Source: Gymnopus androsaceus JB14 (Eukaryota > Basidiomycota > Agaricomycetes > Agaricales > Omphalotaceae). From it: a DNA stretch of 64,000 nucleotides. This document shows positions 34,427 through 44,561 of the stretch, piece after piece. The stretch covers positions 159,018 to 223,017 of the forward strand of contig ML769393.1 in NCBI GenBank assembly GCA_009733575.1. Reading direction: 5' to 3'. Positions within the stretch are counted from its first letter, which is position 1. Each line of letters begins with the position of its first letter. The notes under the pieces are model-generated. The model made no database searches. It saw only the letters and a program-made list of their open reading frames with translations, and had not been told where the DNA came from. Position numbers and translations under genes: made by a program.

Positions 34427-35266
34427 TATGGCTCTCTATGTGGCGATTTGTACTAGGGAGGGCACGAAAGCCTGCTTGGCTCTTATAGGTTTGGCAAAAT
34501 AGGAGAGAAGTTTGTTCGAATACGTTTGTAGACTGAAGCATGTATTCGTTGACTTTTTGCTCAAGCATGGCTTTGATGATCCATTGGCTTCCAGAAAGAT
34601 GCGAAGACGGTGCACCTACATCTTGGCCAAGCATAATTTCCGAGTCCGATACGCATCCGTAAAAGGCCACCAGAAATGTTCTCTAAATGGACTTCGAAAA
34701 GTTGATCGTCCAGGACTTTCTTCCATTCAACGAAAGAATGAAAATTTCGGGTGAAACGTCTGACTTTGTGACGAGACGAGATTCGTCTTCGCACGGACTG
34801 AGCGGAAATCAGAATCCGATGGAATTCGGGATCATCGTTACTTTATTCTTCAGTAACGCGAATATCCAGGCGAATATTTCAGTAGACCATGGCGAGCTTC
34901 CTGACTTGGAGCAGGAAACACTCCAAGGAAAAGGAAATCGAAATGAAGAGTCCATGGAGTTTGAAGTCGCTCCTTCCTGGTGAAGATGGAAGAAAAGAAA
35001 GCGAAGGGTGCTACCAAGTTGTATCAGCCACTCCTGTCTTCCGTTTGGACCTCGACGCGTTATACGCGTTTGTTTGGTCGCCTTGACTGGAAATTTGTCT
35101 TGTGAGTCCTACTTGGCCCGTAGAAACGTTGCAGGGCGCCTTCTTGCATGGATTCACAGAATCGCTAGGAGCCGAAAAACTCGTGTTCGATTTTTGCTTA
35201 TCCCGATCGTGCCACGCTTGGTTCTACGACCACCATCTCATCACTCTTTTCATCGCTCTTTTAACG
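34427..35266. other. Divergent intergenic region
   Basis: It lies between the start of the minus-strand GH47 gene and the start of the plus-strand GH16 gene. The open frames (34512-34983, 35008-35469) lack family motifs. It should contain both promoters, but no particular site can be named. Confidence 0.4.
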
Positions 35267-36978
35267 ATGCTTTCGACCCTGGTGGCCGTAGCTCTATCTT
35301 CGTGCTTCATCCTTGCTGTCAACTCTCAAGGTATCCTGTGGTGCGTCAAGATTTGCAAAGTCGCGTATCCAACTTGACCGAGTTTTTGTGCAGTAACGAG
35401 ACATCGCCATGTCCTGCTTCAGAACCTTGCTGCAGTAAGGAATTCAAATCGCAGAATTTCCTTCGTTAACTGACTGGCGAGTAGGTGAATATGGCTTCTG
35501 TGGAAGAGATAGCGTGAGCTGCTTGATAGATTGGCGCTGAACGCGTCGCCACTGGAGCGCTTACTTACCATCTTCATAGTTTTTTTGCCTTGGAGGTTGC
35601 AATCCTTTACTATCCCATTCGCTCGATTCCTGCAAGCCAAATCCACTCTGCGAGGATGCGACAGTCAGTCCCTTCCGCTAAATTTGCCTCATGCCAGTGA
35701 ATGGGATTCATCGTCGTTTGTAGTACACTTTTGCAAATAACTCCCGAATCCTCACCAATGCAAGTCAATATGATGGGAACGCTGCTGAATACGGTAAAAG
35801 CTACTCAGCCTATTGAACTGAACCAAGTTTTGATATGGCTCTTCCTGGTAGATTGGGTCGTCGACAAAGGCTCCATTATAAACACCAATTCCTCCGGCGG
35901 TGAGCTTGGCTTGATCCTCACCGAAACCAATGGCGGTACCCGTCTTTCCTCTACTCGATACATTCATTATTGGACTATCTCCGCCACGCGTGCGTCTTTG
36001 GTTTTCTTCTTTCTTTCTTTTTTTCAGAACAAAATGCCAATCCAAATTAACGTTATAGCAGTTAAAACTGGACGATGGGCAGGCGTCGTCACAGCGTTCA
36101 TTACCATGAGTGATATCAAGGATGAGATCGACTGGGAATTCCCTGGAGCCAACACCACCACCGGACAGACGAATTATTATTGGCAGGGTGTTATCCGTAC
36201 GTGTCTTTCCACCAACCTTCATACCGAAATCTTATATCCATTTATAGCTAACGTGACCCACGGAGCGATAGAAGCAGGACTTGCGGACACATTCTCCAAC
36301 TATCACGAGTACACCGTGCGTTCTCTTCTTCTGCAGCGTACTATCCGGCCTCACTAATACTTCTAGATTGACTGGCAGCCTGCCGCCTTGACGTTCTCTA
36401 TCGATGGAAACGTTGTCCGTACTATCAACGAGTCCGACGCTATCGACGCTACAACTGGTCTCAGCGAGTATCCTAATACGCCTTCGAGAATCCAACTGAG
36501 GCAGGTTCTTTTTTTACTGCTTATGATCCCTCTGCTTATCTATTTACCTCGGTTCTAGTCTCTGGCCAGCAGGTATCAACACTAGCGCACCCGGCACTGT
36601 CCAATGGTCGGGAGGAATGATCAACTGGCAGGACCCGGACTACATATCTGCGGGTGAGTGTATCCAAGCCGCCATCTCCACGGATTTTAAATAAATCTCA
36701 TCCCTGTATTCTCAAACATAGGTCACTTCTACGCTCTCGTACAATCCGTCACCGTTAAATGTGCAGATCCACAATCTCCAGGCGTGAACATTACATCGTA
36801 CATCTATGGCTCCAACCAGACGACGGACACGCCTAGTATCGCATTTAGCAATGAGACAATCTTGCTTAATGGTGCCTCTTCCAAATCGGAAGGGTTTCTC
36901 TTTGGGATGATTGGATTCTTAGAAGGCAGGGCAGTGAGTTGGTTGGTGGCTGCGTTGATGGTAATGATTTTGGTATGA
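35267..36978 (+). CDS. GH16 CRH-type chitin-glucan transglycosylase, GPI-anchored
   Basis: ATG at 35267 starts a signal peptide (MLSTLVAVALSSCFILAVNS). Exons 2 and 3 rebuild a Cys-rich module, with CPASEPCCS joined to EYGFCGRD, a pattern seen in CRH/chitin-binding proteins. The catalytic signature is DEIDWEFPG within MSDIKDEIDWEFPGANTTT; the two Glu residues act as nucleophile and acid/base. NYYWQGVI, NYHEYT plus IDWQPAALTFSIDGNVVRTI, and SLWPAGINTSAPGTVQWSGG follow. The C-terminal exon has FLEGRAVSWLVAALMVMILV, a hydrophobic tail that fits a GPI signal. CRH enzymes cross-link chitin to beta-glucan in the wall. About seven introns. Confidence 0.88.
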
Positions 36979-37175
36979 CAAGTTCACGAATCGTCGAATT
37001 TCTTGTAATGTAGTCTCGTAGATGAAAATGTAGTCGCTGTATGTATCTTGTATCCCAACTCTTGTCTTGTATCAGTTCTTCAGTCTGAGTCTCTACACAT
37101 CCGGTCATTCTAGACGTCTACAATATTATTTAGAAACTACACGGAAACTTACTTTTAGTCATGTTACATCACTCG

Positions 37176-39218
37176 TTACAGCTGAGGATTATCGTCAAAA
37201 TAATTTCCTGACAACGCATCCTCCGAATCCCAATCCACCTCTCGCGACAACCCATACTTCCCCATCACAAACAGCACCTGTGACGTATCAACTCTATTCC
37301 CATTCCCAAATTGCAGCATCGCATCCTCCGGCACAGGTGGCAATGTCTGAAAAACATTCCTCCCCATATTAATTTGCTTCAAATAATCCTCCCTAGACAC
37401 CTTTGGCTTGAACTTTGTCTCCACCTCGATAACCTTTTCGATCGAACCGTGTGCACGGATAAAGTCGAGAGCGCGAGAAGGCCCCACGCGTTGGATGCGT
37501 TGGGAAAAGTCGGTCCCAAGGAGAAGTGCAAAGTCAATGAACATGGGCCGAGTGAGGTTGAGCATTGAGCGAAGCTCAGCGCCGGAGATGACGAGCAAGG
37601 GTTGTTGACGGCTGGTGATGTTTCGGATGAGAGGTGCTTCGTAGATTATGACATCCTGGAAAATGAGTTGTCAGTGAGAATGGTTAGGAGAATGAGGATA
37701 GAAGCGTAGATTACCGTATCCTCGCTGGCGACGTAGTCTGCATACCCATTTAACACCAGAGAAGAAGCAAGAGCCTCTGCTTCGAATGGCCCATCGCAAT
37801 CAATACAGGACACGCCCATGGCCTGCAGTATCTCCTTGCACTCTGCGTATGTCTGTTTGGTAGGAGGGTTCGTACGAATTCGATACGATTCCGAGATCAG
37901 GTTACTCTTGTGCGTAAGCTCTTGGAGCATCTTCTGGATGACCGTCGACACCATCAACGGCCTCGGACGACGCTTCTACTGGTAACGCAGGTGCCACATC
38001 CTGTAGACCCAGCGTTGAAGTGAGGTTGTCCCAGAACTTTCCCTCCTGCAATGTCAGCTGGTGTTGTCTTTTCGACATCTCGTACGCTTCCTGCACTGCA
38101 TCGGCTTCGACTTGCTCTGCTCCCAACAGTGAAGAGGCTCAGCGTCTGTAGCTGATGTTGCGGTGGAAGTTTTCGGAGTGGGGACGGGGATGGAAGCCAC
38201 CTTGGGGATACTGCTTTGGTATTCAAGAAAGAGTGGCGTTAATGTCGAAAGGACCGTGTCTTTAAGTGATTCTGATTGCTGGGAATCTTTACGGGGTGGT
38301 TCCAAAGAGTCGACCATAGTTTCTTGGGCGTCGGCAATGATTAGGGACAGTTCGGAATCAGGGATCCAACGGGAGTCAGGACGTGACGCAGCTGGCTGAT
38401 TTATAACTGCTTGAGATTCGCGACGGAAAGCCTCATCAGCATCCAATTTAGAGATGTTGGTTGATAGATCGTCACCGAATTTCGACGACCACTCGTCCAT
38501 CAGCTTGCTAAAGTCATCCTCCGAAGGATTCCCAACTGACCAAGACTCGGAGTCTACCCAAGATAAGTCGGGAGACTCTTTCAAAAGAGAACAAATATCC
38601 TTCTCCTGGAACTCCAATTGGTCTGGCCGTAGGTGGGCGAGGGCACTAGAAAGCTGGGTTTTCTCCGTGGATGAAAGTTTTGTAATGCTGGAAATGGCAC
38701 TTGAGATTTGATTCAGACGCGCCAATCGTTCATTTTCAATTAAGCCGCGGGCAGTTGATAATCTCTGAACGTTCTTTCTTCGTAAAAGCTACGTCCGAAC
38801 CCAAACATATGTTAAGAATGCCAAGTTCTGAACGGTATTCATTCACCTCTCGAGCTTTTGCTAGATTCCGTTCCTTTCCGTCAAAAACACAAATAGCTTC
38901 GACGCCAAAGTGTTCTAGCTCTTCTGATTAGCCTGAACCAGCCGAGTACATGACGATACGGATGAGGAACTTGAGCGAAATGAAACCGTTGGGTAAGAAG
39001 GGTGCCGTCTCTGTAGGGCTATTCAGTTGGATAGATTTTGGATAGAGAGGGGCTTACAGCACGATTCTTTTACCAGAAAAACCTTGCAGACGGTCGGGAA
39101 GGCGTTTGATAACTTCTGGACTGCATTCGGGATCGTTTAGTGAGGGTTTGAAGGATTAAAATGGCAGGAAAACACACCAAGTTTTCTGAATGAAAGGCGT
39201 TAGCCCCAAAACTCCCAT
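37176..39218 (-). CDS. RAD2/XPG-type structure-specific nuclease (PIN-like)
   Basis: ATG at 39218 (MGVLGLTPFIQKT). XPG-N landmarks: PEVIKRLPDRLQGFSGKRIV, DGTLLTQRFHFAQVPHPYRH, GVEAICVFDGKERNLAKARE. A long acidic/Ser-rich spacer (about 200 residues) follows. The XPG-I part reads ILQAMGVSCIDCDGPFEAEA and GYADYVASEDTD, then LLLGTDFSQRIQRVGPSRAL and FIRAHGSIEKVIEVETKFKP. The catalytic acids in VLDG, FDG, EAEA, SEDTD and GTDF appear to be present. FEN1 and Exo1 differ in the spacer, and this family of agaricomycete FEN1-like proteins has no well-set name. Single-base frame changes occur near 38928, near 38136 and near 37951; the last two cancel and leave the segment between them in a different frame. 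Confidence 0.75.
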
Positions 39219-39629
39219 GTACCAACAGCCAGTCTAAAATCCCGCCGTAGAGGTGGAAGTCCGAGAAGAAGGGGGAAAATGACTCATCGTGTGACGCATC
39301 ATAGGGCGCCTGTTGTGCTTCCTCAAGTTATTGGCGAAAAACTCTGTAACCTGTTAGTACTTCGTGTATAAATTACATTTTCAAGTTTACGAATCTACAC
39401 AACTACTCATAAACATCTCCCTCGTCCTCAAACTGCCATTATTCAAGACTGGCAGTTGGATCGGATGTCCGGTTATACGAAATCCTGTATCGGCAAGAGT
39501 CTACATGGCGGGTAGCACAGTTCTAAGTTTGGGTGTGCGTCATTCCTCAAGAAACAGTGTGCTGGACGATGGCTCGAAAGCGGTTTTGCTCGAAACCAAC
39601 AAGAGAATTAGTGCGTTGCGAGAGATGAA
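39219..39629. other. Intergenic region
   Basis: It lies between the nuclease start and the DUF202 stop. The plus-strand frame at 39364-39750 is the antisense of the DUF202 C-terminus plus non-coding DNA. Confidence 0.4.
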
Positions 39630-40459
39630 TCATCGATGGCCAGCAATAAGAGTTGCGAATACCGTAGTGATGATCGCCGCAAGAACCATTGTGATTGCGG
39701 CCATCATCAACCTCGCAACGGGGAAGGTTCCTTTGGTCAATGCGTGCTGAACCGTGAAATATCTGAAGATACCTGAAATCAGATGAGCTAGCGCGTCGAA
39801 TATGAGAGTTAGGCTGATACAGACCAACGAGAAGCACAATTATACCAAGGCAGACGCTAGCACCTCCTAATGGTCGCGCATATGTTTGAATTTTGCTCCC
39901 TGTATTAGCGGTTGAAGATACAGTGAACAGTTGAACGAGAGCTATCGCAATATGATCAACTTTAACATTTCGTTGAGGTAGAACGAGAACATGCCAACAC
40001 CCGTGGACGCTATAGCTAAACTAGTCCTCACATAGCTGGTTTTTTAAGTGTTAGTATAGTGATAATTCATGAAAGACCATCACGTACGCCAAGAAAGTTC
40101 GCTCACTTGCGAGATGATCCCTCGCTACACTACCGCTATTTTCGAGCACTAGCATGGGATTGAATCTCCTCCGGTTGAGCCGTTTGTTCATGCTTCTGCG
40201 TATGACCTTGCTCTTCTTCTTCTTCTTCGTCTTCTGAAACATTTCCCGCTGGAGAATCCACTGCAGAAGAGTCCGGCGAGGAAGAGCGTAGATCACGAGC
40301 TTTTTTATCCCGTATTTTTCTCAAATGCTCAGCTGCAGGGAGGTTGAAAGAGACGGAGCGTTTCGACTTGAGCACAGAGGACGAAGACTGCAGTGCTGAG
40401 TCGAGATCTGTAACAAGAGGTGCATTGGACGTATCAGATTGAGAAGATGTGCGGACCAT
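39630..40459 (-). CDS. DUF202 domain membrane protein
   Basis: ATG at 40459 opens a disordered Ser/Glu-rich N-terminus (VSFNLPAAEHLRKIRDKKAR, then an acidic EEEEEE patch). The DUF202 domain follows: NSGSVARDHLASERTFLAYV, VRTSLAIAS, then ALVQLFTVSS, ARPLGGASVCLGIIVLLVGL, and a final helix with VLAAIITTVFATLIAGHR. Three predicted membrane helices. Introns use GTACGT, GTGTTG and GTATCA donors. DUF202 is shared with Vtc1, but no SPX or VTC4 core is present, so a polyphosphate role is only a possibility. One extra base is present in the run at 40139-40142 at the entry into the DUF202 domain. Confidence 0.75.
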
Positions 40460-40631
40460 ATCTGACTTCAGTCTCGCTAGCCAGAATTCAGAAGCCGAAG
40501 GAATCAGAGATTGTGATCAAGAGAAAGTGGAAGTTGAGTGGAGGTACCTAGCCGGCTATAGCGGCCCGATGAACTTCGATCGATCGTCATCAAACGTCAC
40601 TGAAGCGAGTCTAAACAAGCGCCCAGCAATT

Positions 40632-41175
40632 ATGTTTTCTTCAACCTCCATGATCTTCCGCACGACGTGTCGATGCCCGCGGAGCCTGTATCCAGCTCGA
40701 AAGCATTCATTTCTACTACATCTCGCCGCTTTGCTGATCCATGGCCTCTACCGGGCTCGCCTGAGCATCTAGCTTCGACGACAACACCGTCCGATATCCC
40801 CCGAATGATGCCATTAGAACGTCGGAATGAATCTGTGGATACTCTTCGTGCACGACTCGTGTATCAATCTAGAAAGCGTGGAACGTTGGAGAGCTGATCT
40901 GCTGCTAGCTACCTTTGCCAGAGACAATTTGAAGATCATGTCTGAGGAAGAGTTGAAGGAATATGACAAGGTGAGCTGCTTGGCAGTTGACATTAGAATT
41001 GAATTTGAACCTCCTCCGTTTACAGCTTCTGGATGAACCGGATTGGGATATATATTATTGGGCAACAGGAAAAAGGACTCCTCCAGAACGTTGGGCCTCT
41101 AATGCTTTGTTAGAGAAGCTCAGAGTGCATGCAAAGAATGAGGGTAAAGTCGTGCGTCGCATGCCGTCCCTTTGA
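40632..41175 (+). CDS. SDHAF2: Succinate dehydrogenase assembly factor 2, mitochondrial
   Basis: SDHAF2/Sdh5 promotes covalent FAD attachment to the SDH flavoprotein subunit. The conserved core is present: [38 protein letters not shown], an intron with GTGAGC donor near 40971, and [20 protein letters not shown] with the RGTLES and WDIYYW motifs diagnostic for the family. The end reads [15 protein letters not shown] at 41175. A mitochondrial presequence is expected; ATG 40632 ([16 protein letters not shown]) gives a suitable basic, hydroxylated start but is not in frame with [17 protein letters not shown], so a further indel or intron is needed. One extra base lies at about 40894, inside the most conserved block. 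Confidence 0.85.
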
Positions 41176-41554
41176 TGTGAATCTTCGTTTCAATCGATTA
41201 TCTCCACAATTCCACTGAGAGTAGGACATGAACAGACGAATACATGCTCTTCTATGCAAAATGTACTATAGTTCTGGAAATACATTCGACGGTTATGCCT
41301 AAAGCAGTCCCCTTTTCGAGGCTGGAAAGCGATCCGATTCATGCAGACCTTACAAAGATATAAAGGGAAAATCTCATTGCGACATTGCAGTTCTTACATT
41401 CGACATTCTCTTAGAGAGCGGTTCACCAAGCTACTCGACGTCCGCCTTCTCAAATTAACATGGAATCCTCGGAATTGAAAACACTTTCGGACGTCCAAAA
41501 CGGCGCTTCAGACTTAACCTCCCGGTCCTGTTCCGACTGTTGAATGAAAGTGCT
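41176..41554. other. Intergenic region
   Basis: No gene recognised between SDHAF2 and the P450 remnant. Confidence 0.35.
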
Positions 41555-42130
41555 ATGACCCTTGTGCTTGCGGCAGTTTTGGTATGCTTGTTGGGCCTCT
41601 TTTCGCGTCGTCGTAGATCAGAATTCCTTCAAGGGCCACCTGTCTCTTCCTGGATACTTACCTTTAGATGACGATGAAGTCTTATCCCAAGTATCGTTAG
41701 TCTTCATGCTTTCTTCATCGTCCGAGTCAGAGATAATAACTAGCTTTAGAACCATGGTCTTTGCGGGATACGAGATCACTGCATTGGAAGTAAGGTGGAT
41801 TTTGTATGAGCTTAGTCGAAATCTTGGGGATCAGCAAAGACTGAGGGCAGAGATCGATGCCGTCCTAGCAGAGAAAGGTGATACAATCTGACTCGAATGA
41901 CTATGATTCCATGCCATTCTTGAATGCTTGCATTAAAGTACGTGATTTCTTATTGCCAAATATCTTTCCTGATAGTTTTTCTGTCATGCTCAATAGGAAG
42001 AACTTCGCCTCTATCCGGGCGTACAATTCGCCACGCGAGAAACTAATTTCGATGATTTCCTTCCTTTTAGCTGGCATTTCGAGTATGGACATGTTTCTCC
42101 CTATCATCCATAATCTACGCTTACTATTTT
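41555..42130 (+). pseudogene. Cytochrome P450 remnant with large internal deletion
   Basis: ATG at 41555 gives a typical P450 membrane anchor and hinge (TLVLAAVLVCLLGLFSRRRR, then FLQGPPVSSW). The next P450 block is the I helix, FAGYEITALEVRWILYELSR, only about 200 bp further on, so the roughly 200-250 residues between are missing. YDSMPFLNACIK and, after an intron-like segment, EELRLYPG (the K-helix ExLR) follow; then the sequence fades without the heme-binding Cys loop. The copy cannot bind heme as it stands. Confidence 0.75.
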
Positions 42131-42628
42131 CTTAGATTAATCGAACTATAAGCGATTCTTGTCTATCTAATTGCTCATTACGAATTCCAGATCCCGAAAG
42201 AAGGATTGTATAGCAAAGCCGTTCCTTTGAGATCGATGAATGCATCAATGGTGAGAGGAAACCTAGGCGAGGGATTACAGATGCATTTGGTTGTAAAGAG
42301 GCGAGTGTTGGGAGACTCAACTTGAGATTTACGTCTCGACGTTGTGTAATTCACATTCACCCGTGTACAGTTACAATAGCTATAGATCCTGTCCTGTTCT
42401 GTCCGTAACGCCAGCTTTGACCGGTCTCGGAAATTACCGATGTCCACGTGCAGCACGAGGCAGATAAAATCCATCCAGGTAACAACTGCGCGTGTCCTTT
42501 CTTTCTTTCAATCCATTAAAAGAGAATATTCACTGCACCACGGGAAGCGCGTCTATCGATCTATTTTTCTTCCTCTTTGAAGCTCTCCTCCACTGACATA
42601 AACGCCACAATGTCAAACTTGGCGCAGA
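42131..42628. other. Intergenic region
   Basis: No recognisable coding segment. It lies between the P450 remnant and the 114-bp tandem repeat. Confidence 0.35.
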
Positions 42629-42856
42629 ATGACCCATTCCCAGCCGTATATAATTCATCTAAACCGTCCACAACGCGCTTCTAATATCTTCTTCAACAGC
42701 CAAACGCGAATCAAATGGTCCCATACGTCAACTTCGCGGAAAATGTCTCATTCCCAGCTGTATGTAATTCATCTAAACCGTTCACAACGCGTTGCTAATG
42801 TCTTCTTTAACAGCAAAACGCGACTCAAACAGTCCCATACGTGCATTCTAGCAGGT
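42629..42856 (+). repeat. Two tandem copies of a 114-bp coding-like unit
   Basis: 42629-42742 and 42743-42856 match over their length; both start with an ATG and read in frame. The copies translate to MTHSQPYIIHLNRPQRASNI... and MSHSQLYVIHLNRSQRVANV..., differing mostly by conservative changes (I/V, T/S, S/A). This suggests the unit was translated after duplication, perhaps as part of the TPR gene just downstream. Confidence 0.7.
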
Positions 42857-42905
42857 GATCAATAATTTGCGCATAGATATTATCCGCCGTAGTTGATGCA
42901 ATTTT

Positions 42906-44139
42906 TTGAACAGACCACCAGATTCTCGAGCAAGTGGCTCTGGACATCCAAATCCTTTTTACCAATCTCAACCTCTGCAGAATATCAATAATCTGGGCGT
43001 GGTTCGACTTCGTGCGCTAGGCCAGGCCATTATCCCTGGCTCGAAATGGGCTATAGAAATCAGATACGAAGGGCATTTCGATAACAACGCAAAATGTCTG
43101 ACTAAAGACTACGCTACGGGTGGTCGCATCCCAGAAACGAGTCCTCGATATGTGCTTTTCTGCCACACTGGCGAAACGCATCGATTAGCTAATTCGTTTC
43201 TGGGGGTGCTGACAGCAGAGACGATCATCTTGTAGGTTTCGATTTTTGATTTTGAGTTAATCACTGATAAGAACTCGATATGTAGGTTCGTTCATCGTAG
43301 TATTTTCTCACCTCTACCTCCACACGTCCCACTTTTGCCCAACGAGATCCACTTTCCAGTCGAAGCCCTACCTTTTTACCAGGAATTGCAGCACTTCTTT
43401 TCTACCTTCCCATCTCCATTCATATGGCAAATACGCAAGCCTGCAGAAACTGATACACACCACCCTCCGATGAATGCTCTCTTCGAAGAAGGCATGGAGC
43501 GTGCTCGTGTGCTGAAGAACGATGGAAACGTTGCGTATCGCTCGGGAGATGCGCTCAAAGCAGCAGACGCGTTCCATGAGGCTGGTGACTGCGTAAAAGA
43601 TCTTCTGGAGCAGGACTTGCAGTCATCCGAGGTAACGATAGCAAGGAGGTTTTTAGCAGTATGCTATGCGAACCGAGCCGTAGTGTGGCTTTTGCCGGGC
43701 CAAAAAATGGATCTGAAGAGGTGTGTAGAGGACGCGTTGAAAGCAGAAGACAGTGATCCGTCCTATAGCAAATCGTGAGTCAAGTTCGACAATACTCTTC
43801 TACTCGAAAACTCACAAGAACTTGATATATAGATACATCCGTCAAGCCCGCGGCTACCAGGGTCTAGGTGAATTCGACAAAGCGATGGACACGCTCGCTC
43901 GAGCCTTGACTCGCGAGGACTTGAAGCATGACACTGATTTGGCTAAAAGCTTGATTGTCCTTCAGACGGATGGCAAAGGTCTCCCGCAGAACGAAGAGGA
44001 TATGGAAGAATGGAAGCAGAAGGTTTTGGTTGGGGACGTGGCTAGCGCAAAGAGAATGAAAGAGGTTCCCGTTGATGGGGCCTGGTACGTGAATCTTGCT
44101 GAACATTCCACTACTACATCGAAGCCCATGGAGCTGTAG
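42906..44139 (+). CDS. TPR-containing protein
   Basis: Three exons are clear. The first holds NPFYQSQPLQNINNLGVVRL and SPRYVLFCHTGETHRLANSF; a GTAGGT-donor intron near 43231-43287 joins it to LPNEIHFPVEALPFYQELQH and the TPR start MERARVLKNDGNVAYRSGDA. LAVCYANRAVVWLLPGQKMD and, after a second intron (GTGAGT donor near 43780), YIRQARGYQGLGEFDKAMDT complete about two to three TPR helix pairs. The frame stops at 44139. The N-terminus is not defined: no ATG exists in the first exon, and the upstream tandem-repeat exon would be one base out of frame across the likely 42855-42913 intron. Function unknown; TPR proteins usually bind partners. Confidence 0.65.
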
Positions 44140-44561
44140 CCTTTTCAAAGAACCAGCGTTTGCTACTATTGCTTTTGTCTCCTAGCTTTTTAGTCTCTAC
44201 GATAATCCAGAGGTACATGCTTACTCAGACTCATAGTTTACCTTATATGCTACATGTACTTATTGCTACCTACCGACATGAGTCGAAGTCGCCTTGCAGA
44301 AATAGTATTCTTGGAAGATTTATCAAAAAGTGACCTGAGAGTCTGTGGATTATCTGTAGGTCCCGCTTGTCGATCCGACTCTTATTTCCAAAGACGCAAC
44401 GCGTTCGACTAACAGGTTCAATGCGTCGATGAAAGAAAGATAATCGAATAACCCAATGAAAACTATAGACATAAACTACAAACGAGCTCCTCACGTCATT
44501 ATGCTTCCTCATTTCGCAGGTTTTGAACGCGATTTACTCTGAATTTCAGCAAGGAGCTCCC
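44140..44561. other. Intergenic, convergent 3' flanks
   Basis: The TPR gene and the sphingomyelinase-like gene end toward each other here. No coding signal was seen. Confidence 0.4.
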
